Shown here piece after piece: positions 23,650 through 33,906 of a stretch of 64,000 nucleotides of DNA. Made by a program: the position numbers and the translations under genes. The notes beneath the pieces are model-generated. The model did no database searches. It was not told the DNA's origin and was given only the letters and a program-made list of their open reading frames with translations. The stretch is taken from NCBI RefSeq assembly GCF_902364355.1, contig NZ_CABJDK010000008.1, positions 7,211 through 71,210 on the forward strand, read 5' to 3'. The stretch's first letter is position 1. Each line of letters opens with the position of its first letter. Source of the stretch: Collinsella aerofaciens. Lineage in GTDB: Bacteria; Actinomycetota; Coriobacteriia; Coriobacteriales; Coriobacteriaceae.

Positions 23650-25212
23650 CTACTTACCGTCGTCGTCTTCGGCTTCTTCGCGCGCATAGAGCTCCAGCAT
23701 GCGGCGGCGGTATTCGCGCACAGCGAGCTTGGCGCGCTCCAGGCGGCGGCGCTCACGCGGAGTCAGCTCGGACGGGTCGACCTCGTCTCCATAGGTCTTA
23801 TCGGCAAGCAGGTGCGCCGCGTCCACGATGCGGGCATCGATGTGGCCGCTCGCTGCCTCGGCGGAAAGACGCTCGGCAATCGTATCGAGCGTAGGCAGGC
23901 CCTCGAATACGCGACCATGGCCATGCGAGGTCAGCAGCTCGTGCTCGCGCGCGAGCAAGCTCGCTAGGTCGTGGTGGGCGCGCAAGATGTCGAGCGCATC
24001 GGATGGATGCTCGGCAACCTCTGCCACGGCGGCGACCGGTGCGGCATCCACCACGCGGTAGAAGAGCTGCGCGAGCAATGGCATCAAGAACACCGTGATG
24101 GCACCGGCGGCAACCATGACCGACGCAATATCTTGCGACAGCGCGCCCGCGTTGACGGCAACGCTCGTAACGGCAACGATGATCGGCAGCGCCGTGGTGC
24201 AGTACAGGGCCACGGTAATGCGACCATACGCCGACACATCGCGCGTCGCAGGACAAATGCTCATGGAAATAAGAATGGGCACGGCACGAATAATCAACAA
24301 CGCCACGATAAAGCCCACGAGCAGACCCGGGCGCGACGCCACGGCCGTCAGATCGATCTTTGCGCCCGATACGGTAAAGAACACCGGAATCAAAAAACCG
24401 TAGGCCAGACCGTCGAGCTTGGTCTCGAGCGTATGGTTGCCCTCGGGGATGATATAGCGCAGGACAAAGCCGGCGGCAAAAGAACCCAACACGATGTCGA
24501 GATCAAAGACAGCCGAGAATGCCACGAGCGTGACCAGGATGAGCACCGTCAGGCGCACGAAGGTCTGCGACGTGGTATCGGCGCGCTCCTCAACAAATGC
24601 AAAGAAGCGGCTGCCGACGCGCTTGGAGCGGCTCGGGACCACGGCCAGCAACACGCAAACCACCGCAAACAAGCCAAGGATAACGAGCGTTTGGATGCCA
24701 GTGCGGGCAGACAACAGCACCGACATGGCGAGCACGGGACCGAGCTCGCCCCAAGTGCCATACGCGAGAATCGAGTCGCCCACGCGCGTGCCGGTGAGCG
24801 AGCGCTCACGCATGATGGGCACAAGCGTACCGAGCGCCGTCGAAGTGAGGGCAAGCGTCACGGCGATACCGTCGAAATGACTGACTGAGAACCACGGGGT
24901 AAAGCGCACGGCAAGCCAGGCGATACCAAACGTGACGACCCACGTCGCCAAGCCGTAGCGCCCCTCGACGCCCGTGATGCTCTTGGGGTCGATCTCAAAG
25001 CCGGCAAGCAGGAACAAAAAGGCCAGGCCCAGCTCGGACACAAGCGAGACCTCAGCATCTACATGGATGACGCCGAGCATATGGGGTCCCAGTACCGCGC
25101 CGAGCACGAGCAAAAAAACCGTCTCGGGAACGGGTTTTCCGGGAATCGCCGAGGCGATAAAAGGACTCGCAAAGGCCACGAGTGCGATGATGGCGAGCGA
25201 AACGAATGCCAT
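23650..25212 (-). CDS. cation:proton antiporter, CPA2 (KefB/NapA-type) family
   Basis: A 520-residue membrane protein. Residues 1 to about 385 hold 12-13 membrane segments with family features such as FLLVLGAVLGPHMLGVI, ELGLAFLFLLAGFEID and LGSFAAGFVLRYI. It exchanges Na+ or K+ for protons across the cytoplasmic membrane. The C-terminal 130 residues are soluble, helical and charged (ELTPRERRRLERAKLAVREYRRRML); no TrkA-type nucleotide-binding domain is seen, so it is not a complete KefB/C. The ATG at 25212 is preceded by AGAAAGG. It is convergent with the SDR gene. Confidence 0.85.
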   Translation of the reverse strand: MAFVSLAIIALVAFASPFIASAIPGKPVPETVFLLVLGAVLGPHMLGVIHVDAEVSLVSELGLAFLFLLAGFEIDPKSITGVEGRYGLATWVVTFGIAWLAVRFTPWFSVSHFDGIAVTLALTSTALGTLVPIMRERSLTGTRVGDSILAYGTWGELGPVLAMSVLLSARTGIQTLVILGLFAVVCVLLAVVPSRSKRVGSRFFAFVEERADTTSQTFVRLTVLILVTLVAFSAVFDLDIVLGSFAAGFVLRYIIPEGNHTLETKLDGLAYGFLIPVFFTVSGAKIDLTAVASRPGLLVGFIVALLIIRAVPILISMSICPATRDVSAYGRITVALYCTTALPIIVAVTSVAVNAGALSQDIASVMVAAGAITVFLMPLLAQLFYRVVDAAPVAAVAEVAEHPSDALDILRAHHDLASLLAREHELLTSHGHGRVFEGLPTLDTIAERLSAEAASGHIDARIVDAAHLLADKTYGDEVDPSELTPRERRRLERAKLAVREYRRRMLELYAREEAEDDDGK

Positions 25213-25396
25213 GTGATGCCTTTCTCTTGTTTGCGCTTCACTGTAGCACCCTCGCCGTCCTCAACGCGCCGCGAGCTGTCGTATCATAGTGAGGTTTACA
25301 AACATGTGGCTCAAGGCGACCGCAGGGCAGACCCCGCAAACCGACCGCTGCCGCATACCGTACCGTACGCCCAACCGATCAGGAAGGCAGGAACCA

Positions 25397-28300
25397 ATGG
25401 TCTCTCGTATCTACGTGGAGAAGAAACCCGGGTTCGACGTCGAGGCTCAGCAGCTCAAGGGCGAGCTGACCGAAATTCTCGGCATCAAGGGCATCGAGGC
25501 CCTGAGGATCATCAACCGCTACGACGTCGAGGGCATCGACAAGGAGCTTTTCCGGTCCTGCGTGCCGACCGTCTTTAGCGAGCCCCAGGTCGATGTGACC
25601 TACGACGAGCTCCCCGCAAGCGATGGCGCCGTCTTTGCCGTCGAATTCCTGCCTGGCCAGTTTGACCAGCGCGCCGACTCCGCCAGCGAGTGCGTGCAGC
25701 TCATCAGCCAGGGCGAGCGCCCCGCCGTGCGCTCCGCCAAGGTCTATATGATCTCGGGCGCTCTGGACGAGGCCGCCATTGATGCCATCAAGCACTACGT
25801 GGTGAACCCCGTCGAGGCGCGCATCGCCTCGCTCGACCTGCCCGAGACGCTGTACATGGAGACCCCCGAGCCCCAGCCCGTCGAGGTGCTCGACGGTTTC
25901 CGCGAGCTCGACGAAGCCGGCCTTGCCGCCTTTATTTCCGAGCGCGGCCTTGCCATGGACGAGGCGGACATCGCCTTCTGCCAGCAGTACTTCCGCGATG
26001 AGGATCGCGACCCCACCATCACCGAGATCCGCGTGATCGACACCTACTGGTCCGATCACTGCCGCCACACCACCTTCGGCACCGTCCTGGACGACGTGAC
26101 GATCGACGACGCCGTGGTGCAGCAGGCCTTCGACCGCTACATGGAGATGCGCCACGAACTCGGTCGCGACACCAAGCCCGTCTGCCTCATGGACATGGGC
26201 ACCATCGGCGCCAAGTACCTCAAGAAGACCGGCGTCATGACCGATGTCGACGAGTCCGAGGAGATCAACGCCTGCACCGTCAAGGTGAAGGTCGATGTCG
26301 ACGGCGAGGACCAGGACTGGCTGTTCCTCTTTAAGAACGAGACCCACAACCACCCGACCGAGATCGAGCCCTTCGGCGGTGCCGCCACCTGCGTGGGCGG
26401 TGCCATCCGCGACCCGCTGTCGGGCCGCAGCTACGTGTACCAGGCCATGCGTGTCACCGGCGCCGGCGACCCCACCGTCCCCGTGTCCGAGACGCTCGAG
26501 GGCAAGCTGCCGCAGCGTAAGCTCGTGACCACTGCTGCCGCCGGCTACTCCAGCTACGGCAACCAGATCGGCCTTGCCACCGGTCAGGTCAACGAACTCT
26601 ATCACCCCGGCTACGTCGCCAAGCGCATGGAGGTCGGCGCCGTCGTGGGCGCCACCCCGGCAAACCACGTGCGTCGCGAGTGCCCCGCCCCCACCGACAA
26701 GATCATCCTGTTGGGCGGCCGCACCGGCCGTGACGGCATCGGCGGTGCCACCGGCTCCTCCAAGACCCAGAACACCGAGTCCATCGAGACATCGGGCGCC
26801 GAGGTCCAGAAGGGCAACGCCCCGGTCGAGCGCAAGCTGCAGCGCCTGTTCCGCCGCGGCGATGCCTGCCGTCTGATCAAGCGCTGCAACGACTTTGGCG
26901 CCGGCGGTGTCTCGGTCGCTGTAGGCGAGCTTGCCGACGGCCTGTATGTCGACCTTGATACCGTGACCAAGAAGTACGACGGTCTTGACGGCACCGAGCT
27001 CGCCATCTCTGAATCCCAGGAGCGCATGGCCTGCGCCGTCGCCGACGGTGACGTCGAGGAGTTCATGGGCTACGCCGCCGAGGAGAACCTGGAGGCGACC
27101 GTTATCGCCGAGGTTACCGCCGAGCCGCGCATGCGCATGGCCTGGAACGGCGTCGCCATCGTCGATCTGTCCCGCGAGTTCCTCAACTCCAACGGTGCGC
27201 CCAAGCACCAGGTCGCCCACGTCTGCGCCCGCAGTGTGTGGCAGCCCAGCTGGGCCGGTACCACGCTCGCCGAGCGCATGACCTCGCTCGTCACCGACCT
27301 CAACGTCGCTTCCAACAAGGGCCTTTCCGAGCGCTTCGACTCCACCATCGGCGCCGCGACCGTGCTCATGCCCTTTGGCGGCAAGACGCAGCTCACCCCA
27401 AGCTCGGCCATGGTCGCCAAGTTCCCCGTGGACGGCGAGACCACCACGGCGAGCGCCATGGCATGGGGCTTCAACCCCTATCTGATGGAGGCCGACCAGT
27501 TTGCGGGCGCCTACCTGTCCGTGGTCGAGTCCATCGCCAAGCTCGTTGCCGCCGGCTTTGAGCACAAGCGCACCTACCTCTCCTTCCAGGAGTACTTCGA
27601 GCGCCTGCGCACCGAGGCCGAGCGCTGGGGCAAGCCCATGGCTGCCGTCCTGGGTGCCCTTATGGCCCAGGTCGACCTGGGTGCCGGCGCCATCGGCGGC
27701 AAGGACTCCATGAGCGGTTCGTTTGAGGACGAGGCCGGCGAGCTCAACGTTCCGCCGACCCTGATCAGCTTCGCCGTCGCCGTGGGCAAGGCCGCCCGCG
27801 CCGTCTCGCCCGAGTTCAAGGGCCTCACGCACCGCGTCGTCCGCATCGCCCCCGCCATCTATGGCGAGGACTACCGCCCCGATGCTCAGCAGCTGCTCGC
27901 CGCGTTTGACGCCGTCGAGGCGCTCACTGCTACCGGCAACGCCCTGGCCATCTCCACGCCCGGCTACGGCTGCGGCGCCGAGAGCCTCTTTAAGATGTGC
28001 GTCGGTAACCAGATCGGTATCGAGCTTGCCGAGGATGTAGACGTGGAGAGCCTCTTCACCCCGCTCTACGGCAGCTTTATTGTCGAGCTCGCCGAGGATG
28101 CCGAGCTGCCCGAGGTCGCCGACGGCGTTGTCGTCGAGCCCCTGGGCACCACCGTCGAGGGCTATGTCATCGACACCGGTTCCGAAGTCATCGAGCTCTC
28201 CGAGCTCCAGGAGGCCTGGGAGAGCGGCATCGAGGGCGTCTTCACCTACCGCAGCGCCGGCGAGACCCCCGAGGTCGAGACCATCGACTTCCGCGCCAAG

Positions 28301-29143
28301 GATATCCACGTGTACGGCGGCGCCAAGATCGCCCGCCCGCGCGTGATCATCCCCGTGTTCCCCGGCAACAACTGCGAGTACGACAGCGCCCGCGCCTTCC
28401 GTGCCGCCGGTGCCGAGGCCGACACCTTCGTGATCAACAACCTCACGCCCGAGGCCGTCGCCGAGAGCACCCACGAGCTTGCCCGCCGCATCCGTGCAAG
28501 CCAGATCGTTATGATCCCCGGCGGCTTCTCGGGCGGCGACGAGCCCGACGGCTCTGCCAAGTTCATCACGGCGTTCTTCCGCGCTCCCGAGGTCACCGAG
28601 GCAGTCCGCGACCTGCTCAAGGCCCGCGATGGCCTGATGCTGGGCATCTGCAACGGCTTCCAGGCCCTGATCAAGCTCGGCCTGGTGCCCTACGGCGACA
28701 TCGTCGACGCCACGCCCGATGCGCCCACGTTGACGTTCAACACCATCGGTCGCCACCAGAGCCGTCTGGTGCGCACCCGCATCTCGTCCAACCTGTCCCC
28801 GTGGCTGTCGCAGTGCAGCCTGGACGACCCCTACACCGTCGCCATCAGCCACGGCGAGGGCCGCTTTGTCGCCAATGACGAAGTGCTCGCCCAGCTGATC
28901 GTCAACGGCCAGGTCGCCACGCAGTACGTGGGCGAGGACGGCAAGCCCAGCATGGATCTCTCCGTCAACCCCAACGGCTCCGCACTCGCCATCGAGGGCA
29001 TCACGAGCCCCGACGGCCGCGTCCTGGGCAAGATGGGCCATGCCGAGCGTCGCGGCGACAACCTGTACCGCAACGTGCCCGAGCATGTCCCCGGCGATAA
29101 GTTCATGCCGATCTTTGAGAGCGGCGTGGCCTACTTCGCTTAA
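25397..29143 (+). CDS. purL: phosphoribosylformylglycinamidine synthase, single-chain
   Basis: A 1248-residue enzyme of purine synthesis (FGAR + Gln + ATP to FGAM). An N-terminal PurS-like part (MVSRIYVEKKPGFDVEAQQL) is followed by two AIRS-like halves (FKNETHNHPTEIEPFGGAATCVGG; GAIGGKDSMSG) and a C-terminal class I glutaminase domain. The latter has PVFPGNNCEYDS, IPGGFSGGDEP, the nucleophile in GICNGFQALIKLG, and the His/Glu pair in ISHGEGRF. It belongs to the long PurL type found in some Firmicutes and Coriobacteriia, distinct from both the E. coli enzyme and the split PurSQL. The ATG at 25397 follows AGGCAGGA. Monocistronic with its own terminator. Confidence 0.96.
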   Translation: MVSRIYVEKKPGFDVEAQQLKGELTEILGIKGIEALRIINRYDVEGIDKELFRSCVPTVFSEPQVDVTYDELPASDGAVFAVEFLPGQFDQRADSASECVQLISQGERPAVRSAKVYMISGALDEAAIDAIKHYVVNPVEARIASLDLPETLYMETPEPQPVEVLDGFRELDEAGLAAFISERGLAMDEADIAFCQQYFRDEDRDPTITEIRVIDTYWSDHCRHTTFGTVLDDVTIDDAVVQQAFDRYMEMRHELGRDTKPVCLMDMGTIGAKYLKKTGVMTDVDESEEINACTVKVKVDVDGEDQDWLFLFKNETHNHPTEIEPFGGAATCVGGAIRDPLSGRSYVYQAMRVTGAGDPTVPVSETLEGKLPQRKLVTTAAAGYSSYGNQIGLATGQVNELYHPGYVAKRMEVGAVVGATPANHVRRECPAPTDKIILLGGRTGRDGIGGATGSSKTQNTESIETSGAEVQKGNAPVERKLQRLFRRGDACRLIKRCNDFGAGGVSVAVGELADGLYVDLDTVTKKYDGLDGTELAISESQERMACAVADGDVEEFMGYAAEENLEATVIAEVTAEPRMRMAWNGVAIVDLSREFLNSNGAPKHQVAHVCARSVWQPSWAGTTLAERMTSLVTDLNVASNKGLSERFDSTIGAATVLMPFGGKTQLTPSSAMVAKFPVDGETTTASAMAWGFNPYLMEADQFAGAYLSVVESIAKLVAAGFEHKRTYLSFQEYFERLRTEAERWGKPMAAVLGALMAQVDLGAGAIGGKDSMSGSFEDEAGELNVPPTLISFAVAVGKAARAVSPEFKGLTHRVVRIAPAIYGEDYRPDAQQLLAAFDAVEALTATGNALAISTPGYGCGAESLFKMCVGNQIGIELAEDVDVESLFTPLYGSFIVELAEDAELPEVADGVVVEPLGTTVEGYVIDTGSEVIELSELQEAWESGIEGVFTYRSAGETPEVETIDFRAKDIHVYGGAKIARPRVIIPVFPGNNCEYDSARAFRAAGAEADTFVINNLTPEAVAESTHELARRIRASQIVMIPGGFSGGDEPDGSAKFITAFFRAPEVTEAVRDLLKARDGLMLGICNGFQALIKLGLVPYGDIVDATPDAPTLTFNTIGRHQSRLVRTRISSNLSPWLSQCSLDDPYTVAISHGEGRFVANDEVLAQLIVNGQVATQYVGEDGKPSMDLSVNPNGSALAIEGITSPDGRVLGKMGHAERRGDNLYRNVPEHVPGDKFMPIFESGVAYFA

Positions 29144-29180
29144 ACCTTTCCCATCGGGTACAATTCCCTCGGGTAACAAC

Positions 29181-29216
29181 ACCCGCCACCGACACATCCG
29201 GTGGCGGGTTCTTTTT
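29181..29216 (+). terminator. rho-independent terminator after purL
   Basis: A perfect 10-bp stem (ACCCGCCACC and its complement) with a 9-base loop followed by TCTTTTTT. It ends just before the ribosome-binding site of the EamA gene. Confidence 0.88.
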
Positions 29217-29242
29217 TGCTTCGCGCATACAGGAAGGACATC

Positions 29243-30178
29243 ATGGAAAGCCGCAAGCCGTATCTCGCCACCCTGCCCGGACTCATCCTGGGCTGCCTCG
29301 TCTGCTGCGCGCTCTGGGGATCGGCTTTTCCCTGCATCAAGATCGGCTACGGCCTCTTTGGCATTCCCGCACACGACAGCGCCTCGCAGCTGCTCTTCGC
29401 GGGTCTGCGCTTCACCCTTGCCGGCATGCTGGTCATTGTTGGCATGAGCGTGGCCCAGCGCCGTCCGCTCGTTCCGCAAGTGCGCGATATCAAGCCCATC
29501 TGCATCTTGTCGCTCTTCCAGACCATCGGGCAGTACTTCTTTTTCTACCTGGGACTCTCGCGCGCCAGCGCCATGTCGAGTTCCATCATCGAGGCCAGCG
29601 CCAACTTCCTCGCAATCCTCTTTGCCGCCCTGGCATTTCACACCGAGAAGCTCAATACGGCCAAGGTGCTTGGCTGTGCGCTGGGCTTTGCCGGCGTCGC
29701 GCTCGTCAACCTCTCGGGCGCAGATGGCACCTTTGGCTTCAGGCTCGATGGCGAGGGCTTTATCCTAGCCTCCACTGTCGCGGGTGCTCTTTCGACCTGC
29801 CTGATCGGCATCTTCTCGCGCAAGCATGACGGCGTCTTGCTCGCCGGCTGGCAGTTTTTAGTCGGAGGTTTGGTCCTTACCGCCATCGGGTTTTTGATGG
29901 GCGGCGCGCTCTCCCCCACCGCGATCATCCCCGCCATCGCACTCATTATCTATATGGCACTCATTTCCGCCGTCGCGTACTCGCTATGGTCGCGTCTGCT
30001 TGCCGTCAACCCCGTCAGCCGTGTGTCGGTCTTTGGCTTTATGAATCCAGTCTTTGGCGTACTGTTGAGCGCTCTGCTGCTCGGCGAGGGCGCTGGCACG
30101 AGCCCTGTTACCGTACTTGTTGCCCTGCTGTTGGTCTGCGGCGGCATCATCATCGTCAACAGGCCCAAAAAGGCCTAG
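29243..30178 (+). CDS. EamA/DMT-family transporter
   Basis: A 311-residue protein with ten hydrophobic segments in two similar halves, as in the drug/metabolite exporter (EamA) family. Typical blocks are LVCCALWGSAFPCIKIGYG in helix 1, FFYLGLSRASAMSSSIIEASANFLAILFAAL at the end of half one, and VSVFGFMNPVFGVLLSALLLGE in half two. It probably exports a small metabolite or amino acid; the substrate is unknown. The ATG at 29243 has AGGAAGGA 4 bases upstream, directly after the purL terminator. Confidence 0.88.
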   Translation: MESRKPYLATLPGLILGCLVCCALWGSAFPCIKIGYGLFGIPAHDSASQLLFAGLRFTLAGMLVIVGMSVAQRRPLVPQVRDIKPICILSLFQTIGQYFFFYLGLSRASAMSSSIIEASANFLAILFAALAFHTEKLNTAKVLGCALGFAGVALVNLSGADGTFGFRLDGEGFILASTVAGALSTCLIGIFSRKHDGVLLAGWQFLVGGLVLTAIGFLMGGALSPTAIIPAIALIIYMALISAVAYSLWSRLLAVNPVSRVSVFGFMNPVFGVLLSALLLGEGAGTSPVTVLVALLLVCGGIIIVNRPKKA

Positions 30179-30276
30179 CGAGCTCACCTTTTTAGGGAGG
30201 ATGTTCGCACACTTTAGCTTAATGGAGTACATCGGAGAGCCGAGGGCCGCCACGCCCGCCAGCGTGCGCCCTTTTT

Positions 30277-31428
30277 CTAGCGTATCTGGGCGCCGGCTTT
30301 CTTCTTCTCGCGCTTTACGCGGTAGAGCTCCGCGTCGGCAGCACGAAACAAGTCTTGCCAGGTATCGACGCCATCACCGACCCGTGCGTAGCCGATGGAC
30401 ATCCGCAACAGATACGGAACCTCGGCGCGCGCGAGCTCATCGTTGATTGTCGCGCACAGATGCATGATATCCTGTTCCGCCGCTGCCTTTTGGAGCACCA
30501 CGAACTCATCGCCACCATAACGTGCGATAAAGCCGCCAGACGCCGAGCAGACTTCTTTGAGCGCAGCGGATATGACCTGAAGAGCATGGTCGCCCTCCAC
30601 ATGCCCATAGCGATCGTTAATCTGCTTAAAGCCGTCGGCGTCCATCATAAGCAGATATACATCTTCGGCCTGATCCACATTTGAGAAGAGCGACAGCATA
30701 TAGGTCTCAAAACGGTTGCGATTGTTAAGTTCAGTCAACGGGTCGGTCGAGATGAGCTGCTCCTGGTAGATGATGTAGAGCAGCAACATGCTAATCATTA
30801 TGCCGACACAAAGGCCGGGCACCGAGTATACGACCTGAAAGGTACCGCCCACCAGGGCCGGAATGGCGAAAAATGCCAAGGTTCGATAGATGGCCTTCGT
30901 CTGCAGGCTCTCGACCCTGCGAGATTGCACAAATGCATGCAGGGACGTATGTATAACGTAACAGTAGCTGACGATGGGCTGGATCATATAGGCAAAGCCG
31001 CGACGATACACGCCCTGCGAATCGATATAGAACAGGGCGTGCGTCCAGTAACTGGTAAACGCCAGCACGACCACCAGAGCCGTAGGCAACGCTACAAGCA
31101 CCACCCTATAGCGCGAGGTCAAAAGGCGAGAACCCTGCACCGTCTCGGAATAGATAAACCAAATGAGACACGCGATAGCAAAGAGCGAAAACGAAACCGC
31201 GTTGGAAATCCAGTTGGCAGCAATGCCCAACGTGCCGTCCACACCGTCCGAAAGCGTCCAGATCATATCGAATAATATGTACGCGGCAGAGGTGTAGCCA
31301 AGCATGCTAAACAATAGCTGCTGGGTGCTCGAGAACAAGGAGCGACGACTTCGCACGGCAAGCCCGATAAGAACAATCATGCATAGCACGAATATCTCAA
31401 TCTTGAGTGCCTTAACCACTAGCGCCAT
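30277..31428 (-). CDS. membrane-bound GGDEF-domain protein (probable diguanylate cyclase)
   Basis: A 383-residue protein. Roughly seven membrane segments occupy residues 1-215, and a GGDEF domain occupies about 225-380. STDPLTELNNRNRFETYM is the usual domain entry, followed by DADGFKQINDRYGHVEGDHAL and the intact catalytic motif RYGGDEFVVL. It would make cyclic di-GMP in response to an unknown membrane signal. No RxxD inhibitory site is obvious five residues before the GG(D/E)EF. The start is uncertain: the ATG at 31428 has its purine-rich stretch too close, and a TTG at 31461 or nearby GTG could be used. Confidence 0.88.
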   Translation of the reverse strand: MALVVKALKIEIFVLCMIVLIGLAVRSRRSLFSSTQQLLFSMLGYTSAAYILFDMIWTLSDGVDGTLGIAANWISNAVSFSLFAIACLIWFIYSETVQGSRLLTSRYRVVLVALPTALVVVLAFTSYWTHALFYIDSQGVYRRGFAYMIQPIVSYCYVIHTSLHAFVQSRRVESLQTKAIYRTLAFFAIPALVGGTFQVVYSVPGLCVGIMISMLLLYIIYQEQLISTDPLTELNNRNRFETYMLSLFSNVDQAEDVYLLMMDADGFKQINDRYGHVEGDHALQVISAALKEVCSASGGFIARYGGDEFVVLQKAAAEQDIMHLCATINDELARAEVPYLLRMSIGYARVGDGVDTWQDLFRAADAELYRVKREKKKAGAQIR

Positions 31429-31520
31429 CCCTTCAATACCCAAGTGGTCAGAATCGCCCAATTCGAATCAGGGCAATAAACACCCCTTTACTCCACAGGG
31501 GTAAAGGGGATAATAGCAGA

Positions 31521-31560
31521 GCGCCCGAACATCACTGCAAAACAGTTTCTGTTCGGGCGC
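31521..31560 (-). terminator. terminator after the KdgT gene
   Basis: The perfect arms GCGCCCGAACA and TGTTCGGGCGC enclose an 18-base loop. The hairpin lies 50 bases beyond the KdgT stop. No strong T-run follows, so efficiency is uncertain. Confidence 0.6.
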
Positions 31561-31609
31561 CCATACGGCGCGAATTGCACACGCCGGCATCATTGATGGG
31601 TATCGATTG

Positions 31610-32632
31610 CTACTCGCCATCGATGTCAGTCGCGACGGCCTCCTCTATGGCCTCGACACCGACAGGCGACAGATCCTCCTTGCCTTGGCAGAACTTCTTG
31701 TCGACCCAGCCAGTCAGAATCGGAGCCATGATCGCCGTGATGATAACGGCGGTGGCGATCTGAGCGTACGCGATGGGCGCAAGCTCGGCGTAGCGCGGTG
31801 CGACCTCGGCGAGGGCAACCGGTGTGGTCATAGCCGTGCCGGCAATGGTGGAGCAAGCCACAGCGGCCTTGCCATTGCCGCCGCACAGACGCTCGAACGC
31901 AAAGGTGATGGGACCGACGACAAACAGCGTGACAAGGCCCAGCAAGATGCCGGAAATACCGCCGGTGATAAAGCTCGACAGGCTCATGGACGCACCGAGC
32001 TGAAATCCGATGACGGCAATCGCGGGATTGGCACCGGGAACCAGCAGGTTCTTGATAAACGGGAACAGGTTGCCCAGAACCATGCCAATAACGAGTGGCA
32101 AGATGGAGCCGATAATGGTGCCAATGGGAATGTTGGCGAGGCCGGAAACACCGAGGATGATCATCGTGACGGCGGGGCCGGCCGTAAAGAACAGGATACC
32201 GACGGCGCCCTGCTCAGACTCATCGCCGAACTCGCCCATGATGCCCGTATAGAGCGCCATGTTGCAAAACGTGATGCCGCCGATGATAGACACGGAGCTC
32301 AGACCCAGGAAGTTGTCGTTAAAGAAATATGCCACGCCCAGGCCGAGAGCCGCTGCGACGACCAGCTTGGGGATCAGCACGACGATACCGGTCTTGATGG
32401 CACCCGGCGTGGACTTAAAGCTGATGCCGGCGCCCACAAACAGCAGGATCGCGGCGACGATGGCATTGGAGCCACCGCGGCAGGCAGCCGTAAAGAAGCC
32501 GCCGATCTCAAAAACCTGCGGGCAGAAGGTGTTGAGCAAAAGACCGACGATCATCGGATAGATCATGATGTCGCCCGGGATGCGCGGGACCTTGAATTTC
32601 TTTTGCTCGTTGGCGGTCGCTTCCTGTGCCAT
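31610..32632 (-). CDS. kdgT: 2-keto-3-deoxygluconate permease (KdgT family)
   Basis: A 340-residue, ten-segment membrane protein. KVPRIPGDIMIYPMIVGLLLNTFCPQ, FFTAACRGGSNAIVAAILLFVGAGI and SIIGGITFCNMALYTGIMGEFGDE are characteristic of KdgT. The family takes up 2-keto-3-deoxygluconate, a product of pectin breakdown, by proton symport. No Kdg kinase or aldolase gene lies nearby, so other 2-keto acids remain possible. GGGGG lies 4 bases before the ATG at 32632. Confidence 0.88.
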   Translation of the reverse strand: MAQEATANEQKKFKVPRIPGDIMIYPMIVGLLLNTFCPQVFEIGGFFTAACRGGSNAIVAAILLFVGAGISFKSTPGAIKTGIVVLIPKLVVAAALGLGVAYFFNDNFLGLSSVSIIGGITFCNMALYTGIMGEFGDESEQGAVGILFFTAGPAVTMIILGVSGLANIPIGTIIGSILPLVIGMVLGNLFPFIKNLLVPGANPAIAVIGFQLGASMSLSSFITGGISGILLGLVTLFVVGPITFAFERLCGGNGKAAVACSTIAGTAMTTPVALAEVAPRYAELAPIAYAQIATAVIITAIMAPILTGWVDKKFCQGKEDLSPVGVEAIEEAVATDIDGE

Positions 32633-32774
32633 GAAACCCCCATTTCCGCTGACGGGGTACAAAAGCCCACGTCACGCTTTGCTACAGTAAAGTTTGACCA
32701 TGGTACCAGAAGAAATAGACCAGCTCGGTGAGAAATTCGATTCGTTGGACAGGGGCGCTAAACGTGCCCCGCTC

Positions 32775-33098
32775 TTATATGAGGCTCAAAACGATATAGA
32801 ACACGATGCCCGAAACACAGCACCACAGCATCGATTTTGTCTTGACCGCCACGGCCACGACGCCGGCAGCCGCAATCCAGGGAACCAAGGCAGGCCAGGG
32901 TCCCGCGTCGAACGCGCCGGGGCTCACCAAGTCGTTGGCGACCAGCGCGGCAAAGGCAGCGGGCGGGATATAACCCAGGGCCTCGGTAATGCGGGGCGAC
33001 AGCGTTCTCCCGCGCAAGGCAAACGCCGGCGCGATGCGAAAGAACGCGATAGCAGCCCACGACGACAGCCACAGAACCAAGAACTCGTTAACGGGCAT
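32775..33098 (-). CDS. azlD: AzlD family branched-chain amino-acid export subunit
   Basis: A 107-residue protein with about four membrane segments. ALVANDLV and SMLWCCVSGIVFYIVL match the small AzlD/YgaH partner of AzlC. With AzlC it exports branched-chain amino acids or analogues. The ATG at 33098 has GAGGTG upstream and overlaps the end of azlC by 11 bases, so the pair is translationally coupled. Confidence 0.85.
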   Translation of the reverse strand: MPVNEFLVLWLSSWAAIAFFRIAPAFALRGRTLSPRITEALGYIPPAAFAALVANDLVSPGAFDAGPWPALVPWIAAAGVVAVAVKTKSMLWCCVSGIVFYIVLSLI

Positions 33099-33780
33099 CG
33101 CGGGCACCTCTTCCGTCAAATACAGCATCGCACGCCAACGCAATGGCAATGCCGGCCACGACGCTTGCCGGCACGGCAATATTCGTGAGGCCCAAGAACT
33201 TGCATACGGCGACGGACACCGCGCCCGAAACCGCCGCGACAACGTTGCCGCGCGACAGCCGCTGCGAAAAGAGCAGGCAGATAAAGAGCGAGGTGCAGAC
33301 AAAGGCTGCAATGGCGGTGGGAACATCGACAACGGCGCCGACGATGGCGCCCATCGTACACGAAACGCCCCATGTTGCGATGAGAATCACGTTGAGCACG
33401 AAGGACTCGCGCGGGCCCCAATCCTCCCCTTCAACCAACTTGGCAAGCGAGATGCCATATGCCTCCTCGGTAAGTGTCGCGGCAACAGCCAGCGTCTGAC
33501 GCTTCGAGGCACCCGTCAGATGCGGCGCGATCGATGCCGAGTAAAGCGCAAAGCGCGAGGAGATGGCAGCAACGCTCGCGACGATCGATGCTGCAGGCAC
33601 GCCCGCCAGCCAAAGATTGCAGATCATAAACTGGCCGCTGCCCGTCACAAACGTGCTGCTCAGAGCAAAGACCATCCAGGGCTCCATTCCCGTCTGCCCC
33701 ATGATCATTCCGCACGGCGCGCCTATTGCAACATAGGTAAGCATCACTGGCCAGACGGTTCTAACGATTTTGAGCACCAT
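33088..33780 (-). CDS. azlC: AzlC family branched-chain amino-acid export subunit
   Basis: A 230-residue protein with about six or seven membrane segments. WPVMLTYVAIGAPCGMIMGQTG, SSTFVTGSGQFMICNLWLAG and TLTEEAYGIS are typical of AzlC. Together with AzlD it forms the export system. The ATG at 33780 is preceded by AGGATGAG; the frame is open upstream to 33849 and a slightly earlier start is possible. Confidence 0.88.
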   Translation of the reverse strand: MVLKIVRTVWPVMLTYVAIGAPCGMIMGQTGMEPWMVFALSSTFVTGSGQFMICNLWLAGVPAASIVASVAAISSRFALYSASIAPHLTGASKRQTLAVAATLTEEAYGISLAKLVEGEDWGPRESFVLNVILIATWGVSCTMGAIVGAVVDVPTAIAAFVCTSLFICLLFSQRLSRGNVVAAVSGAVSVAVCKFLGLTNIAVPASVVAGIAIALACDAVFDGRGARDAR

Positions 33781-33906
33781 ACGCTTCTCATCCTGACAAG
33801 GTCTCCGAGCCGCATGTAGCGACACGGCAGAATCATCATCCGACAGCAACCGAGTTCACCTACAATTGCCACCGGATCGAAAGACACAACTTTTTAGGAA
33901 GTCATT

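Noticed and set aside
25379..29641. A 1420-codon open frame on the minus strand
   Set aside because: It is the antisense shadow of purL, whose plus-strand product has all FGAM synthase motifs. GC-rich codon use keeps antisense frames open.
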